64,000 nucleotides of DNA from Rhizomucor pusillus (Eukaryota; Mucoromycota; Mucoromycetes; Mucorales; Lichtheimiaceae), in contig FWWN02000701.1 in assembly GCA_900175165.2 (NCBI GenBank), positions 125,534 through 189,533 of the forward strand, written 5' to 3'. Position numbers and translations under genes: made by a program. The notes beneath the pieces were generated by a model. That model did no database searches. It was not told the DNA's origin and saw only the letters and a program-made list of their open reading frames with translations. Positions within the stretch are counted from its first letter, which is position 1. The number at the start of each line of letters is the position of its first letter. This document shows positions 1 through 13,368 of the stretch, piece after piece.

Positions 1-24
1 AGGTAACGGCTGACAGCCGTTTAG

Positions 25-955
25 GGCTCCTTCCGTTACCATACCAACGATGATACCCCTTTCGCGGATATAAACACTATCAGCCTCAATCACAACGGAC
101 AGATGCTAGTCACTGGAGACAATGCTGGCTACATGCGAATTTTCGGTAAAGCAAATACTTGCCATTCAAATCACTTGACTATTCCGTCTAACCTTTGCTG
201 ATAAGATGTTCGAAGCATGAAATCTATAATGGAGTGGAAAAATGAAACCGGGAAGCCTTTCTGCAAAGCTCAATTCAGTTTCGATGAGACTTCAATTTAC
301 AGCGTCGACTACAGCGGCCAGGTATGGTGAGAGCTAAATCATTTTCGAGCCAATATTAAACATGTTTCTATAGTTGTCAACCTGGTCGGTCCATAAGCCC
401 GGCACAAAGCTACGGAGCGATCGCATGAATGGATTTCCCCCACCACCAGCTTACGCTGCTACTTCCAACATACCGACAAATGAAAAGGGTCATCTTCGCA
501 AGTCATCCTCGACAACTACTTCAGCCAACGTTCCCCCGCGCCCAACTTCGAACTTGTCAACTTCATCTATTTCTCGGCTCTCCGTTTCATCTGGAAGATC
601 TAACCGTTTACCCACCATAACCTTCGACGACAGCGTCACACAGTCTTTATTATCGGTTTCTCCACGTCCAGAAATGGTGATGTTTAGCGCGGACACCGAG
701 TTTTGTCTCTGTGCATCTTGGTCGCCTCCGCAAGATAAACCAGCCGCCAGCTCTGCGTCTTCTTTTGATTCTAGCAATGTCGGCACTACGCAAGGATCTA
801 TTTACCGTGTTACAGACGGAAAAGTATCGTTCCAGTTTGGACATCAACCTGCTCATCAAAATCTTACTGCAGTGGATTGGACCAATTCTTCCAGCGCATG
901 CTTGCTTGGCAGTACCGATGGAGTTATTAAAGTAACAAACCTGATTAAAGTCTAA
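25..955 (+). CDS. WDR91: WDR91-like WD40 protein, C-terminal part (5' end outside window)
   Basis: Partial gene; three exons are visible: 25-145, 206-321 and 374-955, with GT-AG introns of 60 and 52 nt. The upstream exon junction is the AG at 23-24. The exons read as WD40 blades: a blade with HNGQMLVTGDNAGYMRIFD, one with FDETSIYSVDYSGQ followed by STWSVHKPG, and a last blade ending DGVIKVTNLIKV. The order and wording match the C-terminal propeller of WDR91. In animals that protein acts with Rab7 to lower endosomal PI3P during early-to-late endosome conversion (family knowledge). Between the last blades lies a Ser/Thr/Pro-rich insert of about 70 residues (about 425-640) that looks disordered and is probably lineage-specific. 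The family call rests on blade wording, because the N-terminal half is missing. Confidence 0.6.
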
Positions 956-1054
956 ACAGCTTGTCTTGATCATCTCATTATTTTTACTGCATATAAGCAG
1001 AACTGTGCCATGATTTATTTTACTTTAATTTTTGTAAATAGCTACATGAATCTT

Positions 1055-4000
1055 TTAACGCTTTTGTTGCCTATTAGGGCTGTAGCTTGGAGAGGTAGGA
1101 CTGTAGCTCGGCGATGCCGGACTGTACTGAGGAGATGTAGGGCTATAGCTTGGAGACGTCGGGCTGTAGCTAGGAGATGTCGGGCTATAACTTGGGGATG
1201 TCGGGCTATAACTGGGTGATGTAGGGCTATAGCTAGGTGAAGTTGGACTGTAGCTGGGACTCGTTGGACTATAGCTAGGACTTGTTGGGCTGTAGCTCGG
1301 GCTAGTAGGGCTGTAGCTCGGACTTGTTGGACTGTAACTTGGGCTAGTCGGGCTATAGCTTGGACTGGTGGGGCTGTAACTTGGACTAGTTGGGCTGTAG
1401 CTAGGCGAAGTGGGACTGTAGCTAGGTGATGTTGGACTGTAGCTCGGTGAAGTGGGGCTATAGCTCGGGCTTGTTGGACTGTAGCTTGGACTGGTAGGGC
1501 TGTAGCTTGGACTAGTTGGACTGTAGCTTGGGCTCGTTGGACTATAGCTTGGCGACGTCGGACTGTAGCTTGGCGATGTCGGACTGTAGCTTGGGCTAGT
1601 TGGCGAATATCCAGGCGAAGCACCATATGGGCTTGTAGGGGAATAACCAGGCGATGTTGGTGAATAACCTGGGGAAGTCGGTGAATATCCAGGACTTTCG
1701 GCAAATGGACTTTGTTCTGTGCGCCAGGGACTTGCACCGCTGGGAGTAGCTGCACCCAAGTTGCCCATTGGCGAAAACATTGGCTCAGCTGGGGACGAAG
1801 GGTGTGAAAAGTCGACCCATTGAGGGCTTCTCGAGTCGTACGGTGTAGCCATGCTTGGAGTCATGAAACCAGCACGTCCTGGAGTTACAAATCCAGGTAG
1901 GTCACCCGCCACTCCGTTGGGCATGATTCTTCTATTGTCATCTGGCAGCGTCTTCAACATATCCTCATCAAGCATAATATCGAATTCTCCAGTACCCAAA
2001 GGTGCTAGCTGTCCAAGCATGATGTTTTCGGCCACACCCTTGCAGTCATCGAGTTCACCAACAGCGGCTGCCTCGAGCAGAATTTCGACAGTTTCCTCAA
2101 AGGAACAACGCATCAATGCACCAGTCTCAGCTCTGTTGATACCATGTCTTGTAATAGCCATCAAGTGACCACGGTTCGTCATGACATCGCAGAGCAAAGC
2201 CAAGTGGCGGTAGTTCACATAAGAACCGTCGAATTCAATGACATTACGAAGTTCCTTGAGCAGAGCCTTTCTCGTAGCTTCAATACCCAGGACTTCCATA
2301 ATTTCCACCGTGCTGTTCGAATACGTTCGACGCTCGTCCACACCTTCCTGACACATGACTTCTTGCAAATTATTACCATCGGTATCGAGACCCCATTCAG
2401 TAATCGTTTCGAATTCACCGTCCTTGTTAAGACGAGTATCCTTGCGTTCGACAATGTATACTTTTTGGATTCTCGGTATACCACGAAGGTTGATTGAGCT
2501 CAGCATGCTTGCTTCCAATTTACGCAAGAAGGTATCTTCTTCAGCTTTGCCTTCTACATCATCCATATCTTTGTCCTCATCTTCATCCGTCATAACACGG
2601 CAGCGTATGACAAGCTTGTCAGAGTTTTCATCGCTTCCGATAACATGCAGATCGTTTCGGAACTCCTCCTGGATCTTCTGAACGACCTCGGTGATATTCA
2701 GTCGTTTATCGATCATCATGCTACGATTGAGTTCTAGACGCAATAGCCATGGCGACACTCGTGTCACGACAGGCGAATTGTCGTCTTCAAGCTGATAGTA
2801 AGTATCGACGAAATCAGCATCCTCCTCAATTATTGTGTTTCGAGGATCAGGGTCGTAGAAGATCTCCGCACGTGATGTAACCTTCTGAAGAGTCGTGTGT
2901 TCCAGGCAAACTTGAACTTCTTTCGCCAGTTCAATACTGCTGGATCTTTGAGCATCCAACCATACTTCCAAGCGAGGTGTCTTGATGTTCTTCGCAACGT
3001 TGATGATTTCTTTGAGACGAGGTACACCAAGCGTAACGTTTTTACTGGAAACACCAGCATAGTGGAAAGTGTTCAAGGTCATTTGCGTTGCAGGTTCACC
3101 AATGGATTGTGCAGCAATTGTTCCAACCATTTCTCCAGGTGCGACCAGCGCAGCGTTGAAACGTGACTCAATTTCACCAAGGATCCTAGAACAATATGTT
3201 AGCTTCATTGTTTGATATAATAACCTTGTTTGGATTGCTTACCAGTCAAAGGCCTGAGAATTGAGGTGGTACTCCTCTACAACACGCTTCACTGAGAATG
3301 TAGACCGCAGTAACGTCTGGAAGAGCATTGTCGCATTCTTCTGTGCCTCTTCAGAGATCTTATCGTGTCCACGAACAACCAACAAGCGATTTGCGAGCTG
3401 GATAATACCATCCACGACTTGAAGAGGGTGAATGTCTGATGGTTTACGTGGGTCGATGTCAAAGAGTTGCTGTGCGTTCGTAATGAGACGCTGGAGATTT
3501 ACGGGCAGCGGCCATTTATCTTCGCCGTTCTTGAACACTGTCCGAAGCTCTTCTCTGTCGCGGACCAATCGTTGGAATTCTCTATCCAGATAGTTATTCA
3601 ACATCTCGTTTCCTGATATGTTCTTCAAGACCGTGCCATCAAGAGTGCCGGGACGGAAATCGTCTGTTGAGTTCAAATGGAAACGGCTCTCGAACTGTTC
3701 TTCTGTGCATCGTAGAGAAGGCAATTTTTGCTTTTCGACAAAACAGCCATCCAGACCGTCTTCACCGTACACCATCTGAATGATATCGCCAAGGGAGTTT
3801 CGGACAGTACCGTCGTATTTGACCATGACATCTTCCAGAGCCTTCACAAGACGACGTTGAATGTAACCGGTCTCTGCAGTCTTTACAGCAGTATCGATCA
3901 AACCTGTAATGTAGTTTTAAATAAAGAAAATTATATAACATCCATCTATAATCTTCATACCTTCACGACCACCCATAGCGTGGAAGAAAAATTCAGTTGG

Positions 4001-6818
4001 TGTCAAACCACGTAAATATGAGTTTTCGACAAATCCACGACTTTCAGGGCTGTGATCATCCTTCGAGAAGTGCGGAAGTGTGCGGTAATGGAAGCCGTAT
4101 GGAATACGTTTGCCTTCGACGTTCTGCTGTCCGACACAAGCAGACATCTGTGAAATGTTGATAAAAGAGCCCTTTGAACCAGCGATGACCATTTGCTTGA
4201 CATTGTTATCATCTTTCAAACTCTGCTGGGCCATTTTACCAGCATCGTCACGAGCCTTATTTAAAGTCTGGTTGACCTTGGCTTCGAAAGATTCTCTCAA
4301 AGTCATACCGGGTTGGACCTCGAGTTTATCCTGTTGAGCCGTCATAATAACTTCTTGCACTTGCTGTTTTGCTTGAGCAATAATATTCGTAATGGTCGCC
4401 ATGGTAGCTTTGTCAGCGATCGTGTCGCCAATACCAATACTGAAACCATTTTGCAGCAGCCAGTAGTTGACTACTTGCTGAGCACCAGTCAAGAAGTTCT
4501 TTGCAGCTTCAGGTCCTTGCTCGTTCACAATCGTGTGTACAAGACCACCGCCTGCAGTACCGACAGTCTTTTTACATACGATACCGCAAATAAGTTCTCC
4601 ATTTTCGATGATTACTCGAGTGTCGCCTGGAGAGATGAAGGTTGTTTCGCCGTCGGGGTGGGTGGAGTGGAAGGTCTGACAGTTGATGCCGCGAGGAATA
4701 ACTAGCGACAAGATCTGCTTGCCCGTCCACATAGGCTTAGGTACCAAAATAGCCGGTGGAGGAATATAACCATCCCAGTTAGGAACCCACATGACGATAT
4801 TCATCACCATATCTTTGGTCAAGAAGCAGTCGCGCAACGTAAATTTGCGGATGCCACAGAGAGTATCCTGGACGATACCCATCACCGGCTTGTTCGATTG
4901 AGGTGACACAATTTGTTTGGGTACCATACAGATTTCGGTGATCTCTGCACGCGTTTCCAAAGATTGTGGAACGTGTAAATTCATTTCATCACCATCGAAA
5001 TCGGCATTGTAAGGCGTCGTGACAGAGAGGTTGAGACGGAAAGTAGAATACGGCATAACCCGTACCCTGTGACCCATCATAGACATCTTGTGAAGTGATG
5101 GTTGACGATTGAAAATAACCACGTCGCCATCGTTGATGTGACGTTCTACTTTGTATCCGTACTGTAGGGGTATCTCGCCAGCTCGTTTTCTGTAACGCAG
5201 ATCGATACGTTCGCCGTTGTCGCGGATAACGTATTTTGCACCTGGATGTTCCAGTGGACCATTGCGCACCAAAGCCTGCAGCTTATCAATATTGTACGGA
5301 GTAACAATCTCAGGATAAGTCAAATTGCGTGCTATGCTTCGAGGAACGCCGACTTCGTCTAATTCAAGGTTTGGATCACCTGTAATTACTGTACGCGCAG
5401 AGAAATCGACACGCTTGCCCATCAGATTTCCACGAAGTCGTCCTTCTTTGCCCTTCAATCGAGCTCTGATAGATTTAAGCTAAAATTGAATGAGTTAATG
5501 AATTTCAATACCAGTTCCTATCTGTTGTCTTTCATAGAACATACCGGTCTACCAGATTTCTGTAATGCTTGAGGTTGTCCTGCAATGTCGTTATCCATAT
5601 ATGTGGCGATATGGAACTACAAGCATGATGTCTTAGGTTCTCGCCCTTCTCTATCGCACTAACTATTGATTTACCTGCAAGAGTTGCTCAAATTCTGTTA
5701 CAACATGTACAGGAGCACCCTCTGATTCACACCTTCGAACATTTGCATTGGCTTTGAGGATATCGGAGAGCTTGTGGGTCAAATCATCTTCTCCACGACT
5801 AGTACCATCCATTTGGATACTAGGTCGAACCTGTGGAGGCGGTACAGGTAGCACGGTAATAATCATCCATTCAGGTCGAGCGAACTCTTCCGAAAGTCCC
5901 ATATCACGAATATCCTGATCCGAGATATTCTTCAAAATTTGCAGCACTCGGCTTGCAGTCAACAAAGTTCTTCCTTCGCCGCCACCCTCCTGTACGGAAT
6001 TTAGAGAAGACATCCAGAGGCTTTAAAATGAAAGATACTTACTTCAGAGTTCTTTCCTCTGCTTTGTGCATACAACTTTAGACCATCTTTGCGAATTACA
6101 GGCTGCTTAAAACCACAACCACCGTGTACATGTTTTCTCTTGCCATCGGCGTTATCGCCATCATCCAGTCCATCTTCCATTTCTCCTCCTTCGCAGACCA
6201 TCTTCATTTTTGCAAGGTCCCACACAGCTCTCAAACGGGCTTTAGGATCGCGGATCTTTCGAGCTCTGACAAATCGAGGGTTCGACTGACAAGATCATTA
6301 GTGACTGCCTGTGAACGTTAAGACAATGCATGTGACATACATCATCGACTTTCAACTTAGAGCAATGTACACAAACACATTCCAAAATCTTCTTGACCTT
6401 GCTCAAGAAACCTTTGATGTTCAATGGTAAAGTAAGGAGCTGCTAATGTCAACAGCATTTTCCAAATACATACCAATATGGAACACTGGCTTTGCAAGAT
6501 CAATGTGGGCAAAGTGACCTGGACATTCTGCCATGCCTTCACCGCAGGTTTGGCACTTATAGTTGCGATCAATGGTGCCCATGAGAGGATCGAGTAAACC
6601 CCCAGATTTTGGCTTTTGTGTGCCTTCTTCGTATAGCTCTGGATATTCGATCTTTGCAACCGACATCGCTTTCTATTGAAAGTTGTGGATGAGAGGAACA
6701 TGCTTCAAAGAAGCTTCCCTATGAAACATACAATTTCCTCTGGTGAAAGGATGCCGAACTGTACAGCATCGACACGACGGATCGGTGCCGAAGAATATGG
6801 AAAAGGATGTCCACTCAT
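1055..6818 (-). CDS. RPB1: RNA polymerase II largest subunit RPB1
   Basis: Catalytic subunit of RNA polymerase II. Nine exons: 6818-6732, 6672-6474, 6411-6341, 6285-6043, 5989-5675, 5616-5545, 5479-3961, 3903-3243 and 3185-1055. They sum to 1766 codons including the stop, close to the yeast length. The start is set by a first exon encoding [20 protein letters not shown], which joins to AMSVAKIE, the usual RPB1 N-terminus. Visible landmarks are the clamp zinc-binding Cys/His ([14 protein letters not shown], then CVCVHC), the Mg-binding [10 protein letters not shown] loop near 4975-5010, and the trigger-loop region ([13 protein letters not shown]) near 3060-3110. The C-terminal domain has 28 heptads, mostly YSPTSPS, broken once by an extra GASPG after the third and ending in a short basic tail. 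Convergent with the WDR91-like gene. Confidence 0.97.
1067..1687 (-). repeat. RPB1 CTD heptad array (21-bp coding tandem repeat)
   Basis: Tandem 21-bp units encode the YSPTSPS heptads. From the first CTD tyrosine to the stop there are 210 codons. Allowing for one five-residue insertion and the nine-residue tail, this leaves 28 heptads. The protein is nearly uniform, but the codons differ between neighbouring units at third positions, so the array has not been recently homogenised. Confidence 0.9.
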
Positions 6819-7394
6819 TGCTGGTGATTGTTATTATTTTTTTACAAGAATTGGCCGTGATTGGTAATGTAGAGTTGTTGAGCGAGATGTGAAATGCTTT
6901 TTTTCGATTATGAGCTTTTTTGGCGTGATTTATAATATTCGAAATTGGTCGTGTATTTCAGAATTGATCGTTGATCGTTATGGATTAAGTTGCAAAGTGT
7001 GAACGTTGGTAAATTTCGGGAACGGCTATCGAAGATCTTGATGTTCGAACTAAAGATTTCGTTCGAACAAAAGAGCTTGGCAGCCGCAGCAAAGGTTCGA
7101 CGGTTGCTTTGAGAAGTAATGTCAACGTCATCGAATTTGAACACCGAAAAAATTGCACCCGCGAGGACGGATGGGATTCAGCTCCAGGCGCCGCAGTCAT
7201 TAGCTAACGCACTTATATGAACAAATTCGCCCATTGTTATAGAGCGAGGGTAATAGATAGGTCTTTTAGCAGTTTCCTGGAACTTATCAGTATATGAAAA
7301 CTATGGATACCGACATTACTTGACAAGTCATCCGAAAAATATAAAACACCCAGGTAGTCAGCAGACAGCGTGAGGGTCGGCCCAGCTAGTAATC
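6819..7394. other. RPB1 upstream region; no gene recognised
   Basis: Non-coding or unresolved stretch between the RPB1 start codon and the tentative small gene at 7395-7708. Two overlapping minus-strand ORFs of 71-78 codons lie at 6908-7200, but they show no recognisable family. The segment must hold the RPB1 promoter. No clear TATA box or other named site was identified. Confidence 0.5.
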
Positions 7395-7708
7395 TCATGA
7401 ATAGCTTTCTTTGTTTCTGCGCATCTCCATAACCACACTGTTATTCCCATCCTGCATAGAGAGGTACTGAAGATATATCCATTGTTTCCGTTCTGAAACA
7501 TGCATTTTTTAATTGGGCTGTGACAGAAAATGCGAAGCATGGCGGTTTTGACAGATACTTTTTCATATATAAATGGATACATAGCAATAGACATGAGCAT
7601 AATTGAGGCTAATATTATGCATAATAATTTGCCATCACTTGCTGGAACGACTGCATGGGCAAACCTGCTTTCATGAAATCCACACTTACTTTTCGGGAAG
7701 CGGACCAT
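7395..7708 (-). CDS. tentative 60-residue single-pass membrane protein
   Basis: Proposed from splice logic only. Exon 7708-7690 ends at a strong GTAAGT donor; exon 7650-7559 encodes a hydrophobic helix (LLCIILASIMLMSIAMYPF); exon 7466-7395 encodes a polar tail ending KESYS. Introns are 39 and 92 nt. The total is 61 codons including the stop and the frame is kept. The start codon lies 55 bp from the ELP1 start codon on the opposite strand, which would make a compact bidirectional promoter. The layout (short N-terminus, one helix ending in MYP, polar tail) recalls small mitochondrial inner-membrane proteins such as the SMIM20/MITRAC7 type. That resemblance is weak and I do not assign a family. 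Alternatively, the open frame antisense to the ELP1 5' end is chance. Confidence 0.35.
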
Positions 7709-7763
7709 AAAATATTGCATACGCTCCAAAAACAAAACTTTTTTCTTCACAGTGGCATAAACT

Positions 7764-10700
7764 ATGAGAAGCCTTGTAGGTCTCTCGCATTGGGGCAGTC
7801 CGATCTCGGGATCGCAACCGAGATCCCGTGTATTTATTGCCAACGACTATGAAAATCAAGTTCTGTTCACAGCTTTCGAGGACGATCGGCAAAACGTCCG
7901 AGTTTTTGCGTGCGACGTATCGAGTGAAGGCGACAAGACCTTTTTGGAGCTCTGTAGGATACCTATCGATGCACACGATGGAAAAACGAGTCCCATTGTA
8001 AATATGACATACATCGCTGAACTGAGAACTTTGTGCATGGCACTTCGAAACGGTGATATTACGCTGATCAGCAAGGAGCGATTCGATAATGGACAGGAAG
8101 CGGTACGGCACAAATAGATAGAATATTTAGCGGCTTCTAATCATTTGTGCTAGCTTGAGATCGTTGGCACTGTTGATACAGGAATAGCTGCCATGAGCTG
8201 GAGCCCAGATCAGGACCTAATAGTCCTGATAACCGGTAACGATTTCAGCTACGCCAGAAATCTTAAGGTTACTGAGTACATCAATAATAGGCGCCAAAAA
8301 TGTTCTTGAGATGACACTGGAGTTTGAAACTATTACTGAATTCCCCCTGCACGTTGAAGAACTAGGAGAAGGTTACTTATTGTTATTTTTGCACTGATCG
8401 AAAAACACACATATCTGACATTGTTCAACCTGTTAGGTGTTCAACACAGCGTCGGATGGGGAAAAAAAGAGACACAGTTCCATGGATCAGCTGGAAAGCA
8501 AGCGGCATTGAATAAAGTAGATACAAGCAAGTTCACAAAGTCGGAAGATGATGATGGATGTCCGCGGATTGCCTGGAGAGGAGATGGCAGCTACTTCGTA
8601 TGCTCAGATGTTGATCCACGTAAAGGTGTGAAGGCGAAACAGGTTCCATACCTTTAAAGTTTTTAATCATGCCTCGATAGATGCTCGCGTCGCTCGTATA
8701 TACAACAGAGAAGGTGTTCTTCAAAATACAAGCGAACCTGTCGACCGCCTAGAGCATGTTTTGGACTGGAGGTATGCTTTACGAGCAGTGATTACGGATC
8801 ATGGAAGCTCAATAATGTTTCACAGACCATCTGGAAACTTGATTGTGTCAAGCCAAAGACTTCCTCATCGCCATGATATAGTATTCTTTGAAAGAAATGG
8901 TCTTAGACACGGCGAATTTACGTTGAGAGGAAACAAAGAACATAAAGTGCTAGAAGTTTCTTGGAACAGCGACTCGACAGTGCTTGCGATATGGTTGGAA
9001 ATCAAGGTATCCGCAGACAAGTACAAGAAGTCCGGTAAGTTTGCTTATTAAAACTCGTCAAGCAATGCAATTAATTAATGGTTTCCCCAGTGCAACTCTG
9101 GACAATGAACAACTACCATTGGTACTTGAAGCAACATATCGTTTTCCCAGGAGAAATGGATATTTGCGGTTTCCATTGGGATTCGGAATCTCCATTATGC
9201 GCTCACATTGCCGATAGCAGTAAGTCTTTATTACTTATTTTCATCGCTGTCCTATATTGATATATCTCGAATTTCGACCCGGAAAGATGGCGCATATCAC
9301 CGCTTTATTTATACCAGAGATGTCATTGCAAGCACCTCAACCGATGAGAGCAACCCAGGCTACGTTGCGGTCATAGATGGCTGTAAGCTCCATTCACGAT
9401 TTTCTGGGTTGACCATCCTCTAACTAATAATCTAAATAGCTTCTATCCTCTTGACTCCATTCAGCTATCAGAATGTTCCTCCTCCTATGTCTGCTCTAAC
9501 ATTATCTGTCGAGGATAACGTTCAAATGATCGCTTTCGGTCCTACAAAGTCTTCGCGAAAAATTGCAGCAGTAACCAATCAGTCGATCTCGTTCCATGAA
9601 CTTCCAGAGGATGGCCGAGGCCAAGTGCAAAAGCTTTGCGAGAGTCCTCTACCGTATGTATAATCGGGAAGATATCTTTTTTGGGGAGATCTACTAACTA
9701 TTTTTAAACACGATCAGAAAAACTATCATCAGACAATTGCAATGGGTCGAGGAAAATACCGTTGCCTTTGCTCAGTTTGATACCGAACTAGGAGAAGATT
9801 TGATCGTGTTTGCAAACATATGTCTCGATACTGGTGCTTTGGAGACTGTCGCCACAAAAGCTATAACCGGGGGAATTGGCAGGCTTTATCATAACGTCAA
9901 CACAAAGGATACAATCATAGAGGACAATGCTGGAAAAGTCTACAAAGGTAACTACGTACGCCCTTCAACCCGTCAATAAATGAATCTAATATAATTTTTT
10001 TTCCAGCGGAGCTCACCCCTGATGGTCAGGTCTGTCTGGAGGAGCGTATTCAATTGCCTACATTCTGCACTTGGATTGCAACAGCTCGAGTAGGACGCAG
10101 CGTAGATACTGTTGAGGTGAGATATATTTCCTACGATTGTTTTTGCTCATTTTTCCTAACTCGACTGTGTTCCAGGATGTAATTATAGCTTTGACCGAGC
10201 GTGGAAAGCTGTATGGAAATGATAGATTGCTTTCTTCTGAATGTACTTCATTCTTTTTGAGAAGCGATTGGCTGGTATACACAACTACTAGCCATACCGC
10301 GCGCTTCCTTCCTTTAGATATCGATTTCGAAAGTAAGTACCTGCTATTTTGCACAAACAAGTAGACAATTCTGACGATATCTATAGATTTCAAGCTCGAT
10401 GATACAGCCCCAGATGCTAATGATGAATCCTATAGACGCGTCGAGCGTGGTTCGAAGATTGTTTTGGCCACACACTCGAAGCCATCCCTTATTCTTCAGG
10501 TAACATCCCTGTGCACGATATAGACCAAGTTTTATATTGGCTAAATCCTGCACATTAGATGCCGCGTGGTAACCTGGAGACAATTAATCCAAGAGCATTC
10601 GTGCTTGCATCGATTCGTGAAAATTTGAAATGGTAATATCTTGCAATATCTTTGTTATGCGTTTTATCCTAACATCGTTCAGTTCAAATTATCGAACTGC

Positions 10701-13289
10701 CTTCTTGGCTTGTCGCAGAAACAGAATTGATCTGAACATTCTGTTCGATGAAGATCCTGAAAAGTTCTTTGAAAACGTGCCAAAGTTCATAGAGCAAATT
10801 CCAGAAGTGGACCATTTGAACCTGTTCTTATCCAATTTGCGGTAAGACTGAACTGGTGCATTGTTGGAGTAGAGCTTATCTGATTTCTTCTTCAGAGATG
10901 ACGATAGCACGCTAAAGATTTATCATCACGCTGCACGTCCTGCAATCCAACACAATGACGAAATGTAAATTATCAGTGACGCCGGCTGTTGCAAAAGGAT
11001 GCTAATATATTATGACATCTAGTATGACCAAAGTAAACAGAATATGTCGAGCTTTCCGTGAAGTTCTCATGGAACGTGGACGCGACCAATACATGCAATC
11101 GATATTGTCCACATATGTCAAGAGCAAACCGCCAGAACTTGAGTCTGCACTCTCGTTGCTATCCGAGATCAGAGGTAATCTGTGTACTTATCACGTTGCA
11201 TTTTCAACGCATCACTGAATGTATGACATAGAAACCGACATCAATGCTGCTGAAGAGGCTCTCCGCTACACCATATTCCTGTGCGATGCTGAGAAGTTGT
11301 ATAACGTTGCTCTGGGCATGTATAACTTCCCTCTCGTCCTCATGGTGGCACAGCAAGCACAAAAGGTACATAGTATCGCTCATCGATATGTCCTCTGGTC
11401 ATCTAAACGTATGCGCTCTTTAGGATCCTCGTGAATATTTGCCATTTTTGCAGGGCTTGCAAAAGCTGGAGAAATTCTATCAACGTTACAAGATTGATGA
11501 TCATTTGAAGCGTTATGAAAAAGCCTTAAGAAACCTCAGTCGAGCGGGTATGTCTGCCGAGTCTTATTCATATAAGAACCTCATATTTATAGTTTCGAAA
11601 AGGTGATGATCATTTCGATGAATTACTGCAATATATGCAGCAGCATTCTCTGTATCTCGTTGCCCTGGAAGAATATAACACGAGACCTGACAAGAAGAAG
11701 GTGCGTGTATGGATGCCAAATGAAAAAAAAAAAAAAGCACGAGTATTGAGTTTTTGTCACTGCAGATAATCTTGAATCTTTACGGTGAATACTTGGTGGA
11801 AACAAATGCACATGCAGAAGCTGGCATAGGTAAATCAATAAGCTGCAATCCATTTAACTCTTTGTCGCTTATTGATATCTTGATTGTCAGTCTTTAAATT
11901 GGCCAAGGAACCTGGAAAAGCTTTGAATGCCTATAAACTTGCTGATGCATGGCGAGAAGTGTTTGCTTTGGCAGGAGAGATGCAACTGACTGAGCAGGAG
12001 ATACAGGATCTTGCTTATACAATGATCGGTAGGATTGACTGTATTCATACCTAAAGGACAGATTTGTTAACTTTATGTGAAGAGCAACTCAAGGACAAGC
12101 GAAGATATCAAGATGCTGCTACAGTCGCCTGCGAATATGCGAAGGTAAACTTTGCAATAGGTGTATACGATTGAACGGTATTCATCTTGGAAACAGGACG
12201 TAGAAGAAGCTATCGAATGCTTGTTGAAGGGCAGTCATTGGCAGGAAGCTGTTCGCTTGGTAAGCATAGACATGCCTGGATTCTGCAATGCCGTTATCCT
12301 GAACATCATTGCGTAGAGCTACTCTCGTAACCGACGTGACCTAATTGAAACCCACGTTAAACCTGGAATTGTTGAAGGCAAGGCCTATCAAAAGGACACA
12401 CTCAAAGGCGAGATACTGACTGCGTATTAACATACAGGATTCAATATTATGAACGATGATATTGACGACATGATCAACCAATTCAACAAACAAACTGCAC
12501 GCTTAAAGGAGCTGCGAGAGAAGAAACCTGAAATAGGTATGTACAGATCGAGTATTACATGTATAACAGTATTTGATAACACAATCTTTAGGTCCTGATC
12601 TTCCACCGGACGAATCTCTTGATAATATCGACATGTTCTCGGATACAACATCAATGTACAGCCAGTTTACGCGCTACACACAGGCTACATCGCGTATATC
12701 TACAGTATCTTCCGTCTCCTCTACGGGCAGCCGGTACGTCAAATTTACATGTACAGCTAACATTTTACTAATTCTGTGTTATTTTTGGTCAGAAAAACTT
12801 CAAAGCTGCGTCGTAAGGAACAACGGAAACGAGAGCGTGGCAAAAAGGGCACTATCTTTGAAGAAGAGTACCTTGTTAATTCCCTCAAGCGTTTGTACGA
12901 GCGGGCAAGTAATCTGCAAGGTACGCAAACTATTTTTCTGCATTTGATCATAGGATGTCGTTGTAACAAGTTTCCACTATAGTCGATGTTCATGAACTGC
13001 TTTCTGCTATGGTGCCTTTCGAATATGTCGACGAAGCAAAGGCGATTCAGACGAAGTTTGGTGAATTTTTGGAATCTCTTGGATCCGCTGTGGATACCAT
13101 ATTTGTACCATTAAGGATTGCCGCCGGTCGGGTAAGCAAGCAACCTTCGAAATAACCATCCTACGCGCTCTCTAACGGGAATCCGAATAGTTTGCATCAC
13201 CCGAGGAATATGAAGCGTTCAAGGAACCCGTTGTTATAGAAAAGCCCAAGATGGCTGACCACAAATGGAAGTTAGCTATTCTGAGTTAA
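7764..13289 (+). CDS. ELP1: Elongator complex subunit 1 (Elp1/Iki3)
   Basis: Scaffold of the Elongator complex, which installs the carboxymethyl-type modification on wobble uridine of tRNAs. It begins [11 protein letters not shown], like other Elp1 proteins. The N-terminal half reads as two WD40 propellers (for example [18 protein letters not shown] after the first intron, then [19 protein letters not shown]). The second half is the helical TPR-like part ([36 protein letters not shown]). Near 12790-12860 lies the conserved basic segment [16 protein letters not shown], implicated in tRNA binding in Elp1. It ends with the typical [11 protein letters not shown]. The gene is cut into many exons by introns of about 50-80 nt; the first intron follows QEA at about 8100 and rejoins at LEIVGTV. 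No frame break was seen. Confidence 0.93.
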
Positions 13290-13368
13290 AGCAGACGAGA
13301 TACCTTCGTCGACACACACAACACTTTCCTTTTGTCTTTTGTTTCTGAATATCACATAAATCTGTAAA

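Noticed and set aside
3..24. A possible 22-nt intron (GTAACG to TTTAG) at the left edge
   Set aside because: Far shorter than any other intron here; the donor look-alike is probably inside a longer intron whose start is outside the window.
1042..1755. 237-codon minus-strand ORF over the CTD repeat
   Set aside because: Shadow frame of the repetitive RPB1 CTD; its product is a meaningless Gln/Ala/Val repeat.
7358..7843. 161-codon unspliced minus-strand ORF over the ELP1 start
   Set aside because: The unspliced reading overlaps coding sequence and looks unnatural; the spliced 60-residue version is kept only as tentative.
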